Assembly: GCA_946557105.1 (NCBI GenBank)
Contig: CAMNSZ010000001.1
Location: forward strand, 1 to 64,000
Length of the DNA: 64,000 nucleotides
Source: an uncultured Lachnospiraceae bacterium
GTDB lineage: Bacteria > Bacillota > Clostridia > Lachnospirales > Lachnospiraceae
Reading direction: 5' to 3'
Shown: piece by piece, positions 38,853 to 47,541 of the stretch
Layout: each line of letters opens with the position of its first letter
Numbering within the stretch: position 1 is the stretch's first letter
Made by a program: the position numbers and the translations under genes
Notes under the pieces: generated by a model
Databases searched by the model: none
Told to the model about the DNA's origin: nothing
Seen by the model: the letters and a program-made list of their open reading frames with translations, nothing else

Positions 38853-38881
38853 TGCCGCTTATTTTTAAGCGGTATTTTTTT
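38853..38881 (+). terminator. Intrinsic terminator/attenuator immediately upstream of the kinase-GNAT RBS
   Basis: TGCCGCTTA-TTTT-TAAGCGGTA followed by seven T; then AAAGGAGTGTGGAAGTATG. Confidence 0.8.
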
Positions 38882-38901
38882 GTTTAAAGGAGTGTGGAAG
38901 T

Positions 38902-40002
38902 ATGAATATATCAAACAACATAATTAAAATGCATTTACAAAATGTCTATTTTTTAAGCGGCGGCACTTATGGGGGCAAAACCACCATGTCAAAAATTTTA
39001 GAAGAAAAATATGGTTTTATACGATATTGCCAGGATGACCATTTTGACGAATTTTCAGATATTGCAAAGCCAAGCTGTCAACCTGCGTTAAGCTTTGACA
39101 GAAGTAAGGATTGGCATGGATATTTTTCCCAGCCGCCAAAGCAACATGCCGACCGGCTTGACAAAAGCCTTTTTGAAGAAGCCGAATTTGTAATTATGGA
39201 CCTAATCAAGCTTTCCAAAAATAAAAAGGTAATTGCCGATGTCTGCATCCCAACTGAAATTCTTTTGCAGATTGCTGATAAGAAACAGGTCGTTTTATTA
39301 TTTGCTCCGGAAGAAATGACGCGAAAACATTATTTTGACAGAGCTGATAAAGACGAAGTGTATCAATTTATAAGGTCTTTCCCGGACGGCGGGAGGCTTT
39401 TAGAGAACGTTATAGAAGCATTGCACTACAACGATGCGGAAAGCAAAAGAAAATACATAGATAGCGGCTTCTATTATATTGAGCGAACCCCCGGCGATAC
39501 AACCGAAAAGACATTGGCGCTTATTGAAAATCACTTTGAATTAATGCAAAGGACTACGGACATGGATGTAATTAAGGTTGAGAAGGATGACAGAAAATGG
39601 AGTGAGCTGATAAATTATGCCAAAAGCTGCTCTTGGGAAGCGGGAAAGCATCTTGCTTCTATATTGGAGCAAAACGCCTTTGAAGATTGGGAGGGTGTTT
39701 TCGCCGCAATTAGAGAAAACGAAATAGTTGGTTTTTGTACTTTCCTGAAAACCGATTATTATCCGGAAAACAAATATTCCCCCTGGATTAGCACCATTTT
39801 TGTAGATGAAAAATACCGCGGAAACCGAATCAGCGGGATGATGATAAACAAAACAATTGAATATGCCAAGAAACAAGGCTTTTCAAGAGTATATATTCCG
39901 TCGGATATAGTTGGGCTCTATGAAAAATATCATTTCAAAAAAATCGATGAGCTTGAAAATTATGGCGGAGATATCGACAGTATTTTTGCAAGAGACATTT
40001 AA
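38902..40002 (+). CDS. Fusion protein: N-terminal P-loop kinase/NTPase domain and C-terminal GNAT acetyltransferase domain
   Basis: Walker A GGTYGGKTTMSK; GNAT core STIFVDEKYRGNRISGMMINKTIEYAKKQGFSRVYIPSDIVGLYEKYHFKKI. Confidence 0.85.
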   Translation: MNISNNIIKMHLQNVYFLSGGTYGGKTTMSKILEEKYGFIRYCQDDHFDEFSDIAKPSCQPALSFDRSKDWHGYFSQPPKQHADRLDKSLFEEAEFVIMDLIKLSKNKKVIADVCIPTEILLQIADKKQVVLLFAPEEMTRKHYFDRADKDEVYQFIRSFPDGGRLLENVIEALHYNDAESKRKYIDSGFYYIERTPGDTTEKTLALIENHFELMQRTTDMDVIKVEKDDRKWSELINYAKSCSWEAGKHLASILEQNAFEDWEGVFAAIRENEIVGFCTFLKTDYYPENKYSPWISTIFVDEKYRGNRISGMMINKTIEYAKKQGFSRVYIPSDIVGLYEKYHFKKIDELENYGGDIDSIFARDI

Positions 40003-40055
40003 ATTGCAGGGGCAGCGAAATATCAGTCTTATATGCGTCCTCATAAGGCATTAGT

Positions 40056-40093
40056 AAAGGCGTATGGTATCGTAATGCAGTCCATACGCCTTT
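40056..40093. terminator. Convergent intergenic hairpin
   Basis: AAAGGCGTATGG-N14-CCATACGCCTTT, 12-bp perfect stem between two convergent genes. Confidence 0.5.
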
Positions 40094-40110
40094 ATAAGGC
40101 TCAAAAATTT

Positions 40111-41553
40111 CTAGAAACTGATTTCCAAGACATTAGCATATTCCGTAGGCAGCGTCTCGGGCATATCCACTACAAGCGCGCCCGGATACTGATGAAAGCC
40201 CACCGGACCATAGCCAAGCAGCGCTACGGCGCTCACATGCTCCTCCCCTTTAAGACTGGTGATTACCGTACTTCTGCGCTCCTTAGATTTCATCACATAG
40301 ACATACAGCTTTCCGCCCTTTTGCACAAAACGGAAATCATCGTCGTCCCAGACAATCTGCTCTTCCCTGAAGCCGTCAATCACTACATGGGCATGCCCCT
40401 CACCCGCAATTCTCCACGGCCTTGTACCATATACCGCTTCCCCGTTTATGGCAAACCATTTTGCAAGCTCGTCAAGTATCCATTCCGCTTCGGCGTCAAT
40501 GGTTCCGTCCGGGCGCTGTAAAATATTAAGAAGAAAGGTTCCGTTTTTGCTGATAGTATCCACCAGAATGTCAAGAATGTGACGGGGCGTTTTATATTTT
40601 GCCTTTCTGTCATAGAACCATCCGCCTATACAGGTTTCAGACATCCACGGCTCAGAAGAAATATCGTGAAGCTGGCTTCTCTCTATATCAAGCGCACCCA
40701 CCTTGTATATATTTTCCGAACGGTTTTTCTGGGTATAAACAGCCCTGTTTTCGCCGTGTATTTTTTCCGACGTATTGTACAGATACGCAACGGCCTCCAG
40801 CCCGTAGCCGTATGCCTTATCGTCGGCCTTATCGCTCTCGCTAAAGGGCAGAGAGCTGTCCGAATAAAGTAAATCCGGATGATAATTATCTATAATTTCC
40901 TTCATCACCTTCAGCCAGTATTCCCTGAAATCCTTATTCCCCGTAAGCCACACCCACTTGTCGGGCTCGCCGGGCTTAGCCACATGCTCATAATTATCAT
41001 GGTAGAAGGCTCTATATGCCGGATCGTTACCGTCATAAGGGATACCCGCATACGGACCGTATGTATCTGCTCCCTTGTTTGAACGCCACCATGCGAAGGA
41101 TGCGCCCAAATGCTCCGTCATGCCAAAGGGCATATTCCTTTTCTTACTTGCCGCCTTCCACAACGCACAGATATCCTTTCCCGGCCCCATATCCACGGAA
41201 TTAAAGCTGTTATATTGCGACTTAAAATTAAAGAAATGATCGTGATGGGAAGCCTGCGCTACAAAAAATCTGGCGCCCGCCCTGTAATACTTTTCCATCA
41301 AAGCGTCCGGGTCAAAATTTTCCGCTTTCCACAATGCGCAGATATCCTTGTAGCCAAATTTTGACGGATGACCGTAGGTTCTTAAATGATACTCATACTG
41401 CTCCGTTCCTTGAATATACATATTCCTTGCGTACCAGTCTCCGCACATAGGAACGGATTGGGGCCCCCAATGGCTCCAAATTCCGAATTTAACGTCTCTA
41501 AACCAGTCGGGACATTTAAATTTTGTTAATGACTGAAATGATGCTTCGTACAT
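40111..41553 (-). CDS. GH29 alpha-L-fucosidase family protein, no signal peptide
   Basis: FGIWSHWGPQSVPMCGDWYARNMY, AGARFFVAQASHHDHF, HPDLLYSDSS, GTFLLNILQRPDGTID. Confidence 0.92.
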   Translation of the reverse strand: MYEASFQSLTKFKCPDWFRDVKFGIWSHWGPQSVPMCGDWYARNMYIQGTEQYEYHLRTYGHPSKFGYKDICALWKAENFDPDALMEKYYRAGARFFVAQASHHDHFFNFKSQYNSFNSVDMGPGKDICALWKAASKKRNMPFGMTEHLGASFAWWRSNKGADTYGPYAGIPYDGNDPAYRAFYHDNYEHVAKPGEPDKWVWLTGNKDFREYWLKVMKEIIDNYHPDLLYSDSSLPFSESDKADDKAYGYGLEAVAYLYNTSEKIHGENRAVYTQKNRSENIYKVGALDIERSQLHDISSEPWMSETCIGGWFYDRKAKYKTPRHILDILVDTISKNGTFLLNILQRPDGTIDAEAEWILDELAKWFAINGEAVYGTRPWRIAGEGHAHVVIDGFREEQIVWDDDDFRFVQKGGKLYVYVMKSKERRSTVITSLKGEEHVSAVALLGYGPVGFHQYPGALVVDMPETLPTEYANVLEISF

Positions 41554-41765
41554 AAAATCCTCCTTTGCTAAATACTTCCTTCCCCAAAACGCGCTTGTTA
41601 ACCATACCGTCCGCAGATTGGCAGAAGCCTCATCTTGACTCAGGCTTTCTATTTACCCACTATTTTAGACTTGATTTCTTTCCGGAAATTATCTATGCTT
41701 TCAGTATAGGCACAGCCGCCTGTACAGTCCATGCATTTTTGCATCATTAATATGGAGATTTTTAC

Positions 41766-42575
41766 ATGAAATTCGGACAGAATAAAGAAATTATTAAAAA
41801 TATGAATCATTGGAATATGGAGATTGATGATAGCGGATATGTGTATCTGAATCATGACAGCTGGCATTGCAAGGCGGTATGCTCCCCTTATTCCCGCCTG
41901 TATCTTATATCGGACGGCGAAGGGCAAATCGACGTTGACGGCAGACGAATCATTCTCCGGCCGGGATTCGCTTACCTTATACCCGCCGGGCTCACTTTTG
42001 ATTATGGCTGCGCCGATTATCTGGAAAAATTGTATTTTCATCTCAGACTGGTGAAGCCAGACGGCTATGACCTTGCCCACGGACTGCCCTTTGTCTCTCA
42101 ATGCACATTGGATAAAGCCGTTCTTGCGGATATGCTGACGAAGTACCGCGGAAACTGTTGGAAGGATGTCCTCCTTCTGGAACAGCAAATCCGGGCTCTT
42201 ACCTTCCGCCTGTTAGAACAATACGACGTAATGCATAAATCCCTAATCTCCTATTCCCCGCTGATTGAGGAAACCATGCACTACATACATACCCATTTAT
42301 CCGCACGGCTTACCGCCAAGCAGATAGCAGACGCCATATTTATCTCCGACGTCACACTGTCGCGGCGCTTTCATCAGGAAACAGGCAAAACCATCCACCA
42401 ATATTTGGAGGACATGGTCTTTCAGGCGGCATGTAAGCGCCTTGCTGTTGGAAGCCAGCCCCTTGGCGAAATCAGTGAGGACTTAGGCTTTTGCGACCCC
42501 TTCTACTTCTCCCGCCGCTTCCGCCAACGCTACGGCGAGCCTCCCAGCCAATACCGCAAACGCCTAAAGCTGTAG
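41766..42575 (+). CDS. AraC-family transcriptional regulator (cupin + HTH)
   Basis: C-terminal LTAKQIADAIFISDVTLSRRFHQETGKTIHQYLEDM...CDPFYFSRRFRQRYGEPPSQYRKR; divergent from the GH29 gene. Confidence 0.94.
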   Translation: MKFGQNKEIIKNMNHWNMEIDDSGYVYLNHDSWHCKAVCSPYSRLYLISDGEGQIDVDGRRIILRPGFAYLIPAGLTFDYGCADYLEKLYFHLRLVKPDGYDLAHGLPFVSQCTLDKAVLADMLTKYRGNCWKDVLLLEQQIRALTFRLLEQYDVMHKSLISYSPLIEETMHYIHTHLSARLTAKQIADAIFISDVTLSRRFHQETGKTIHQYLEDMVFQAACKRLAVGSQPLGEISEDLGFCDPFYFSRRFRQRYGEPPSQYRKRLKL

Positions 42576-42614
42576 AGTTCTCCATGGCGGAGGCAGACAA
42601 GAACCCTGAAACGT

Positions 42615-44558
42615 CTACTTTCCCTTAACCTTCAGGCACCGTACGGCGTTCAATACCGCAATTACCATAACTCCCACATCCGCAAATATAGCCATCCACA
42701 TATTGGCAATGCCCATGGCCCCCAGTATCAGGCAAATCCCTTTCACTCCAAGGGCAAACACAATATTCTCATAGACAATACGGATGCATCTTCCGGCAAT
42801 TCTCATGGCAAGGGCAATCTTCTTGGGATTATCGTCCATAAGCACAATATCCGCCGCCTCAATAGCGGCGTCCGACCCTAAAGCCCCCATAGCAATACCG
42901 ATATCCGCTCTGGAGAGCACAGGGGCATCATTGATGCCGTCTCCCACGAAAATAAGCTTTTCCTTAGCGCCCTTTTCCTGCAAAAGCTTCTCCACCTGCT
43001 CCACCTTGTCACCGGGCAGAAGCTCGCTTTTTACCTCGTCTACGCCAAGCTGCGCCGCTACATGCTCCGCCACGGCTCTGCCGTCGCCTGTAAGCATAAT
43101 TGTCTTTTTCACGCCTGCTGCCTTCAGCGCCGCAATGGCTTCCCTTGAATGCTCCTTTATCACGTCTGCAATCAAAATATATCCTGCATAGCTGTCGTCA
43201 ACCGCCACATGTACCACAGTACCCGCTCCGGTATCCTTTGTATAAGAAAGACCCATATTATCCATCAGTCTAGCATTGCCTGCCGCCACCTTATGACCGT
43301 CCACCCTTGCCGTCACGCCGTGACCGCTTATTTCCTCTACCTCGGTCACCCGGCCGTTGTCAATCGTGTCTCCGTATGCCTCCCGCAGGCTCTTGCTGAT
43401 AGGATGATTCGAGTAGCTTTCTGCATAAGCGGCATATTCCAGCAATCTTAAGCAGGCAGCGCTTCCCTGCTCATCTCCTTCAGTCACGTTCTCGCCGGAG
43501 GCTATCGCTTCATCAGTCATTTTTTCCCAAAAGCCCTCTGTCGGGTATATCCCCGTCACTTCAAAAACTCCCTTTGTAAGCGTGCCTGTTTTATCAAATA
43601 CCACATATTTTGCCTGTGCCATCGCCTCAAGGTAATTAGAACCCTTCACCAAAATGCCGCAGGCGGAGGCTCCGCCGATACCTCCGAAAAAGCTTAAGGG
43701 AATGGATATCACCAGTGCGCAGGGACAACTGATTACCAAAAACGTCAGCGCTCTGATAACCCATGCGCTCCATTCAGCCGGATTTCCCATAAGCATATTT
43801 ATGAGCGGAGGCAAAACGGCAAGCGCCAAGGCACTATAGCAGACTGCTGGCGTGTAATATCTGGCAAACTTAGTAATAAAATTCTCCGAACGGGATTTCT
43901 TCATGCTGGAGTTCTCCACCAAGTCTAATATCTTTGATACGGTAGATTCGCCAAACTCCTTGGTTGTACGGATTTTCAAAAGCCCCGAAATATTCACACA
44001 ACCGCTTATAATATCATTTCCTATTCCCACTTCTCTGGGCACGCTCTCCCCTGTAAGAGCGCTGGTATTCAAGGTGGAGCTTCCCTCCACCACCACTCCG
44101 TCAATAGGAACCTTCTCCCCGGGGCGCACAACAATAACGGTGCCAATCTCCACATCATCAGGGTCCGTCTGCTCCAGATTGCCTTCCCCATCCTCTACAT
44201 TGGCATAGTCGGGGCGGATATCCATAAGCGCCGTAATATTTCGGCGGCTTTTACCCACCGCAACGGCTTGAAACAGCTCTCCAATCTGATAAAACAACAT
44301 AACGGCAGTACCCTCGGCGTACTCTCCCAATACAATGGCGCCCACCGTCGCCACCGCCATCAAAAAATTCTCGTCAAAAACCTCCCCGTGCAGGATGCCT
44401 AAGACAGCCTTACGCAAAATATCATAGCCAATCACCAGATAGGGCGCTAAATATAGCGCCATCCGCAGGTAGCCTCCGACAGGCAAGAAGTGCAAAACCA
44501 CTAACAAAAAGCCTGCTGTGACAATACGATATAAAATCTTTTTCTGCTTCCTTGTCAT
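42615..44558 (-). CDS. P1B-type heavy-metal-transporting ATPase (Cd/Zn-type, CPC motif)
   Basis: ISCPCALVISIPL, FDKTGTLTKGVF, LTGDG, VGDGINDAPVLSRADIGIAMG. Confidence 0.95.
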   Translation of the reverse strand: MTRKQKKILYRIVTAGFLLVVLHFLPVGGYLRMALYLAPYLVIGYDILRKAVLGILHGEVFDENFLMAVATVGAIVLGEYAEGTAVMLFYQIGELFQAVAVGKSRRNITALMDIRPDYANVEDGEGNLEQTDPDDVEIGTVIVVRPGEKVPIDGVVVEGSSTLNTSALTGESVPREVGIGNDIISGCVNISGLLKIRTTKEFGESTVSKILDLVENSSMKKSRSENFITKFARYYTPAVCYSALALAVLPPLINMLMGNPAEWSAWVIRALTFLVISCPCALVISIPLSFFGGIGGASACGILVKGSNYLEAMAQAKYVVFDKTGTLTKGVFEVTGIYPTEGFWEKMTDEAIASGENVTEGDEQGSAACLRLLEYAAYAESYSNHPISKSLREAYGDTIDNGRVTEVEEISGHGVTARVDGHKVAAGNARLMDNMGLSYTKDTGAGTVVHVAVDDSYAGYILIADVIKEHSREAIAALKAAGVKKTIMLTGDGRAVAEHVAAQLGVDEVKSELLPGDKVEQVEKLLQEKGAKEKLIFVGDGINDAPVLSRADIGIAMGALGSDAAIEAADIVLMDDNPKKIALAMRIAGRCIRIVYENIVFALGVKGICLILGAMGIANMWMAIFADVGVMVIAVLNAVRCLKVKGK

Positions 44559-44587
44559 AACTTATTTTCCTTTCCCGCAACAGCTCC

Positions 44588-44842
44588 CTACAAGAAAATT
44601 TCGCAATCATCCTCGACTCTTTTACAAGCCTTACGAACTTTCTCCATCACGGCGCCGTCATCGGCCCCCTCCGCAAATTCCACCTTCATCTTCTGTGTCA
44701 TAAAGCTTACTGTTGCATCCGTAACGCCCTCCACCTTCTTGGCTGCGTCCTCCATCTTCAAGGCGCATGCTGCACAATCCACTTCAATTTTGTAGGTTTT
44801 CTTCATTGCCTTATCCTCCATAAACAATTTCTCCTTGTTCAA
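44588..44842 (-). CDS. Heavy-metal-associated (HMA) domain protein
   Basis: MKKTYKIEVDCAACALKMEDAAKKVEGVTDATVSF; true start probably at MEDKAMKK or MKKTYK. Confidence 0.85.
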   Translation of the reverse strand: MNKEKLFMEDKAMKKTYKIEVDCAACALKMEDAAKKVEGVTDATVSFMTQKMKVEFAEGADDGAVMEKVRKACKRVEDDCEIFL

Positions 44843-44868
44843 ACATATGAACCATTGTTCATATGTTT
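44841..44868. promoter_or_regulatory. ArsR/SmtB-type operator, perfect 12-4-12 inverted repeat
   Basis: AAACATATGAAC-CATT-GTTCATATGTTT just downstream of the minus-strand promoter TTGACA-16-TAATAT (44869-44896) of the HMA/P-ATPase pair. Confidence 0.7.
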
Positions 44869-45028
44869 ATATTACCATATACTCCTTATTTGTCAAGTCT
44901 TTTACTATAAATTTTAAATTCTTTTATAAAATCAGCCCGTAATAATAGAACTGTACCGAAATAGACATTTCCTCAGACTTATGATAAAATTTCTTATGTT
45001 GCATTCACACCCCGAAAAGGAGATTAAA

Positions 45029-45748
45029 ATGGCTACTTGGGTTACACATTTAATGATTGCCGATAAGGTAATGACAGAGTTACCCGGACTAGACAGACAT
45101 GGATTTTGTGTAGGAAATATTGCGCCGGACTGTAATGTAGAGAACGAGGATTGGACTTTATTCACTCCATCCCGGGAAATTACTCATTGGATGAACGGAA
45201 GCAGAAAAACCATGAATGATTGCGATCCATTCTGTGAAGAGTACATACTAAAAAGGAAAAACGAAATACATTCGGAGGAGCAATACTCGTTTTTGCTGGG
45301 ATATTACGCCCACCTTATTACCGACGCAGCATTCCAAGGAATGATTCGTGACGAAAAAAGAGTCGCAGACGTATGGAGCAGAATCAGGGCACATTCGGAT
45401 TTGAGAGAGAATGCATTCGGATATCCCGAGAATTGGGATTCTGTCAAAAAGCTGATTCCGAATAACCGGCGAATGGCTGAGATTCATACAATGGAAGCAG
45501 ACTATCTCAAAGGACACCCTGATTCCGGATATATCACCGAGATTCTGCCGTTAAAGGAGTTTCCCGATTATATTGATTATCTGCCGCACGGATGTATTGC
45601 AAGAAAAATCGGCGTTATGGGATATCTGCCGGAAGCGGACGAAGCTATTGCCAATCCCGTGGCAATTTCAAGAGCGGAATATCATACCTTTGTAGACCAT
45701 ACCGCTGCGCTGGTGCTGAGCAAATTCAAAGAAATGAATTTGATTTAA
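45029..45748 (+). CDS. Zinc-dependent phospholipase C-like protein
   Basis: MATWVTHLMIADKVM...GNIAPDCN...HWMNG...LGYYAHLITDAAF; RBS AAAGGAG before 45029. Confidence 0.75.
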   Translation: MATWVTHLMIADKVMTELPGLDRHGFCVGNIAPDCNVENEDWTLFTPSREITHWMNGSRKTMNDCDPFCEEYILKRKNEIHSEEQYSFLLGYYAHLITDAAFQGMIRDEKRVADVWSRIRAHSDLRENAFGYPENWDSVKKLIPNNRRMAEIHTMEADYLKGHPDSGYITEILPLKEFPDYIDYLPHGCIARKIGVMGYLPEADEAIANPVAISRAEYHTFVDHTAALVLSKFKEMNLI

Positions 45749-45756
45749 TAAAATAT

Positions 45757-45801
45757 AGCGGCATAAGGTTTCCGACAAAATTGCCGGCGCCTTATGCCGC
45801 T
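45757..45801. terminator. Convergent intergenic hairpin
   Basis: AGCGGCATAAGG ... CCTTATGCCGCT, 12-bp perfect stem between convergent genes. Confidence 0.5.
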
Positions 45802-45829
45802 TACGATATTCATTTATGAGTATACCTAT

Positions 45830-47473
45830 CTATCGAACCGTCGCTTCCACACTCACCGTCTTTAATTCCTCCGGCAAATCGCAGTCCGGCGACATACCAA
45901 GGACAGGGAAGCCATTCTTGTTCAAGTGAACTCTGTGGATGGCCGTACATCTATGATTTGCCTCGCCCGGTCTCTCCCCATGGTAAGCAATCATGATATT
46001 CCCGTCCTCATCCCTGTAAAAGGAATTATGGCCCGTTCCCATTCTGTCCTCAAAACAATAAGCGGACAACACCGGAGCGCAGGTTTTCTTCCACACGGAA
46101 GCGTCCAGCAGATTTTCTCCGGCATCTATCATCAAATACCCTACCACATAAGAGTAATCTCCTGCGGAGCCTCCTGAAAATGCAATATATACTTTGTCCT
46201 CCAATATCAGGGGATAGGGGCCTTCATTGTTGATTGTTCCACTTTGATTCTCCCAGCCGTACAAGGGTCTTGACAAGAGCACCGGCTCGCTTGTAAGCTT
46301 CCACGGCTCATTTTCGTCTATGGAAGCAATATACAGCATGGAGCCGGAATCCAGAGGGGTTCCGATTCCGTAACGTGCGGACCACACATAATAATCCTGC
46401 CCTCTCACTCGCAAATGGGTCATATCCAATGTAATGCCCTGCTCCTCCAGATACCTGCCGTCCTGACGTTGTACCCTCACCGGAGCCTCCCAGTCCGACG
46501 GGTTCATAATATCTCCCGCCTCTTTCAGCTTCATAATATGGCACTGGGGCGACCACTGTTTTCCTCCCACCGCAAAAAGAATATACAGCTCCCCTCCGAT
46601 TTCATGAAATTCCGGCGCCCAAAAGGTCTGAATGAGATTTTTCTCCTCGTCATAGTCCAATATGCATTTTATCTCTATATCCGGTGCAAAAAGCCCTTCC
46701 ACGGAATCGGCCTTCCTCACAAACAAGCCTACGGCGTTTGTGTTGTCATTGGTGGAGATAAAATACCATGACCCCTTCCACATAAATACAACGGGATCCG
46801 CAAAGCCTTCTGCAAGGGGAAAGGGATATACGCGCTGCAGGACTTCGCCGTTTACCTTATATCTGTTTTCGCTCAGCTTCTCTGCTTCATCCAGCTTCCA
46901 TTTTACCTTCTTTTCATGCATGGAACCGTCAGAATATTGTATTACCGTCTTGAGAGCGCTTACCTCCTCAAGGCCGGCCACCGTTACCTCCTTCGGGCAC
47001 AGCGCCTTAACACCCTTAAGCGGCATCCATGCGTCACGGATTCCCTGCAGAAGCTGCGCGTCTATGGCAAGGACATTCTCTGCACTCTCCAAATACTCTG
47101 CATATTCTTCTCTCGCCACCAAACCTTTTTCCTCAAAGTCGATAAAATCTTCCGTCGTCCAAAGAAGCACCTTATCCTGTGTTAAAGGCTCCCCCTGCGC
47201 ATCCACATAATCCGCAAAAACGGCATATTTACCACCCATTGCCGCCGCAACAGGGTTCAGGGCCCCTCTCTCTAAAAGAGTATTATCTTCACTGATTTCC
47301 GCCTTAGGATACAGCATTCCGTAATTTCTGTTCAGCGCTTCATACTCCTTACCATCCATGCTTACGGCAATATGAACACTTTGAGCCAGAGCGCCGGGAT
47401 AATGCACCCCCTGCGCTTTTCTCGCATACAGCTTAACATAAGCCGTCATTCCCTTCATGCGTGACTTATCCAT
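45830..47473 (-). CDS. GH43-family glycosidase-like protein
   Basis: Five-bladed propeller features: PFPLAEGFADPVVFMWKGSWYFISTND, FWAPEFHEIGGELYILFA, NEGPYPLILEDKVYIAFSGG. Confidence 0.88.
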   Translation of the reverse strand: MDKSRMKGMTAYVKLYARKAQGVHYPGALAQSVHIAVSMDGKEYEALNRNYGMLYPKAEISEDNTLLERGALNPVAAAMGGKYAVFADYVDAQGEPLTQDKVLLWTTEDFIDFEEKGLVAREEYAEYLESAENVLAIDAQLLQGIRDAWMPLKGVKALCPKEVTVAGLEEVSALKTVIQYSDGSMHEKKVKWKLDEAEKLSENRYKVNGEVLQRVYPFPLAEGFADPVVFMWKGSWYFISTNDNTNAVGLFVRKADSVEGLFAPDIEIKCILDYDEEKNLIQTFWAPEFHEIGGELYILFAVGGKQWSPQCHIMKLKEAGDIMNPSDWEAPVRVQRQDGRYLEEQGITLDMTHLRVRGQDYYVWSARYGIGTPLDSGSMLYIASIDENEPWKLTSEPVLLSRPLYGWENQSGTINNEGPYPLILEDKVYIAFSGGSAGDYSYVVGYLMIDAGENLLDASVWKKTCAPVLSAYCFEDRMGTGHNSFYRDEDGNIMIAYHGERPGEANHRCTAIHRVHLNKNGFPVLGMSPDCDLPEELKTVSVEATVR

Positions 47474-47541
47474 GACACCATACCTCCAAAATGCTTTCTT
47501 TTATCAACATAACAAATAACTCTTGCTGCAGCCCAGTCCTT

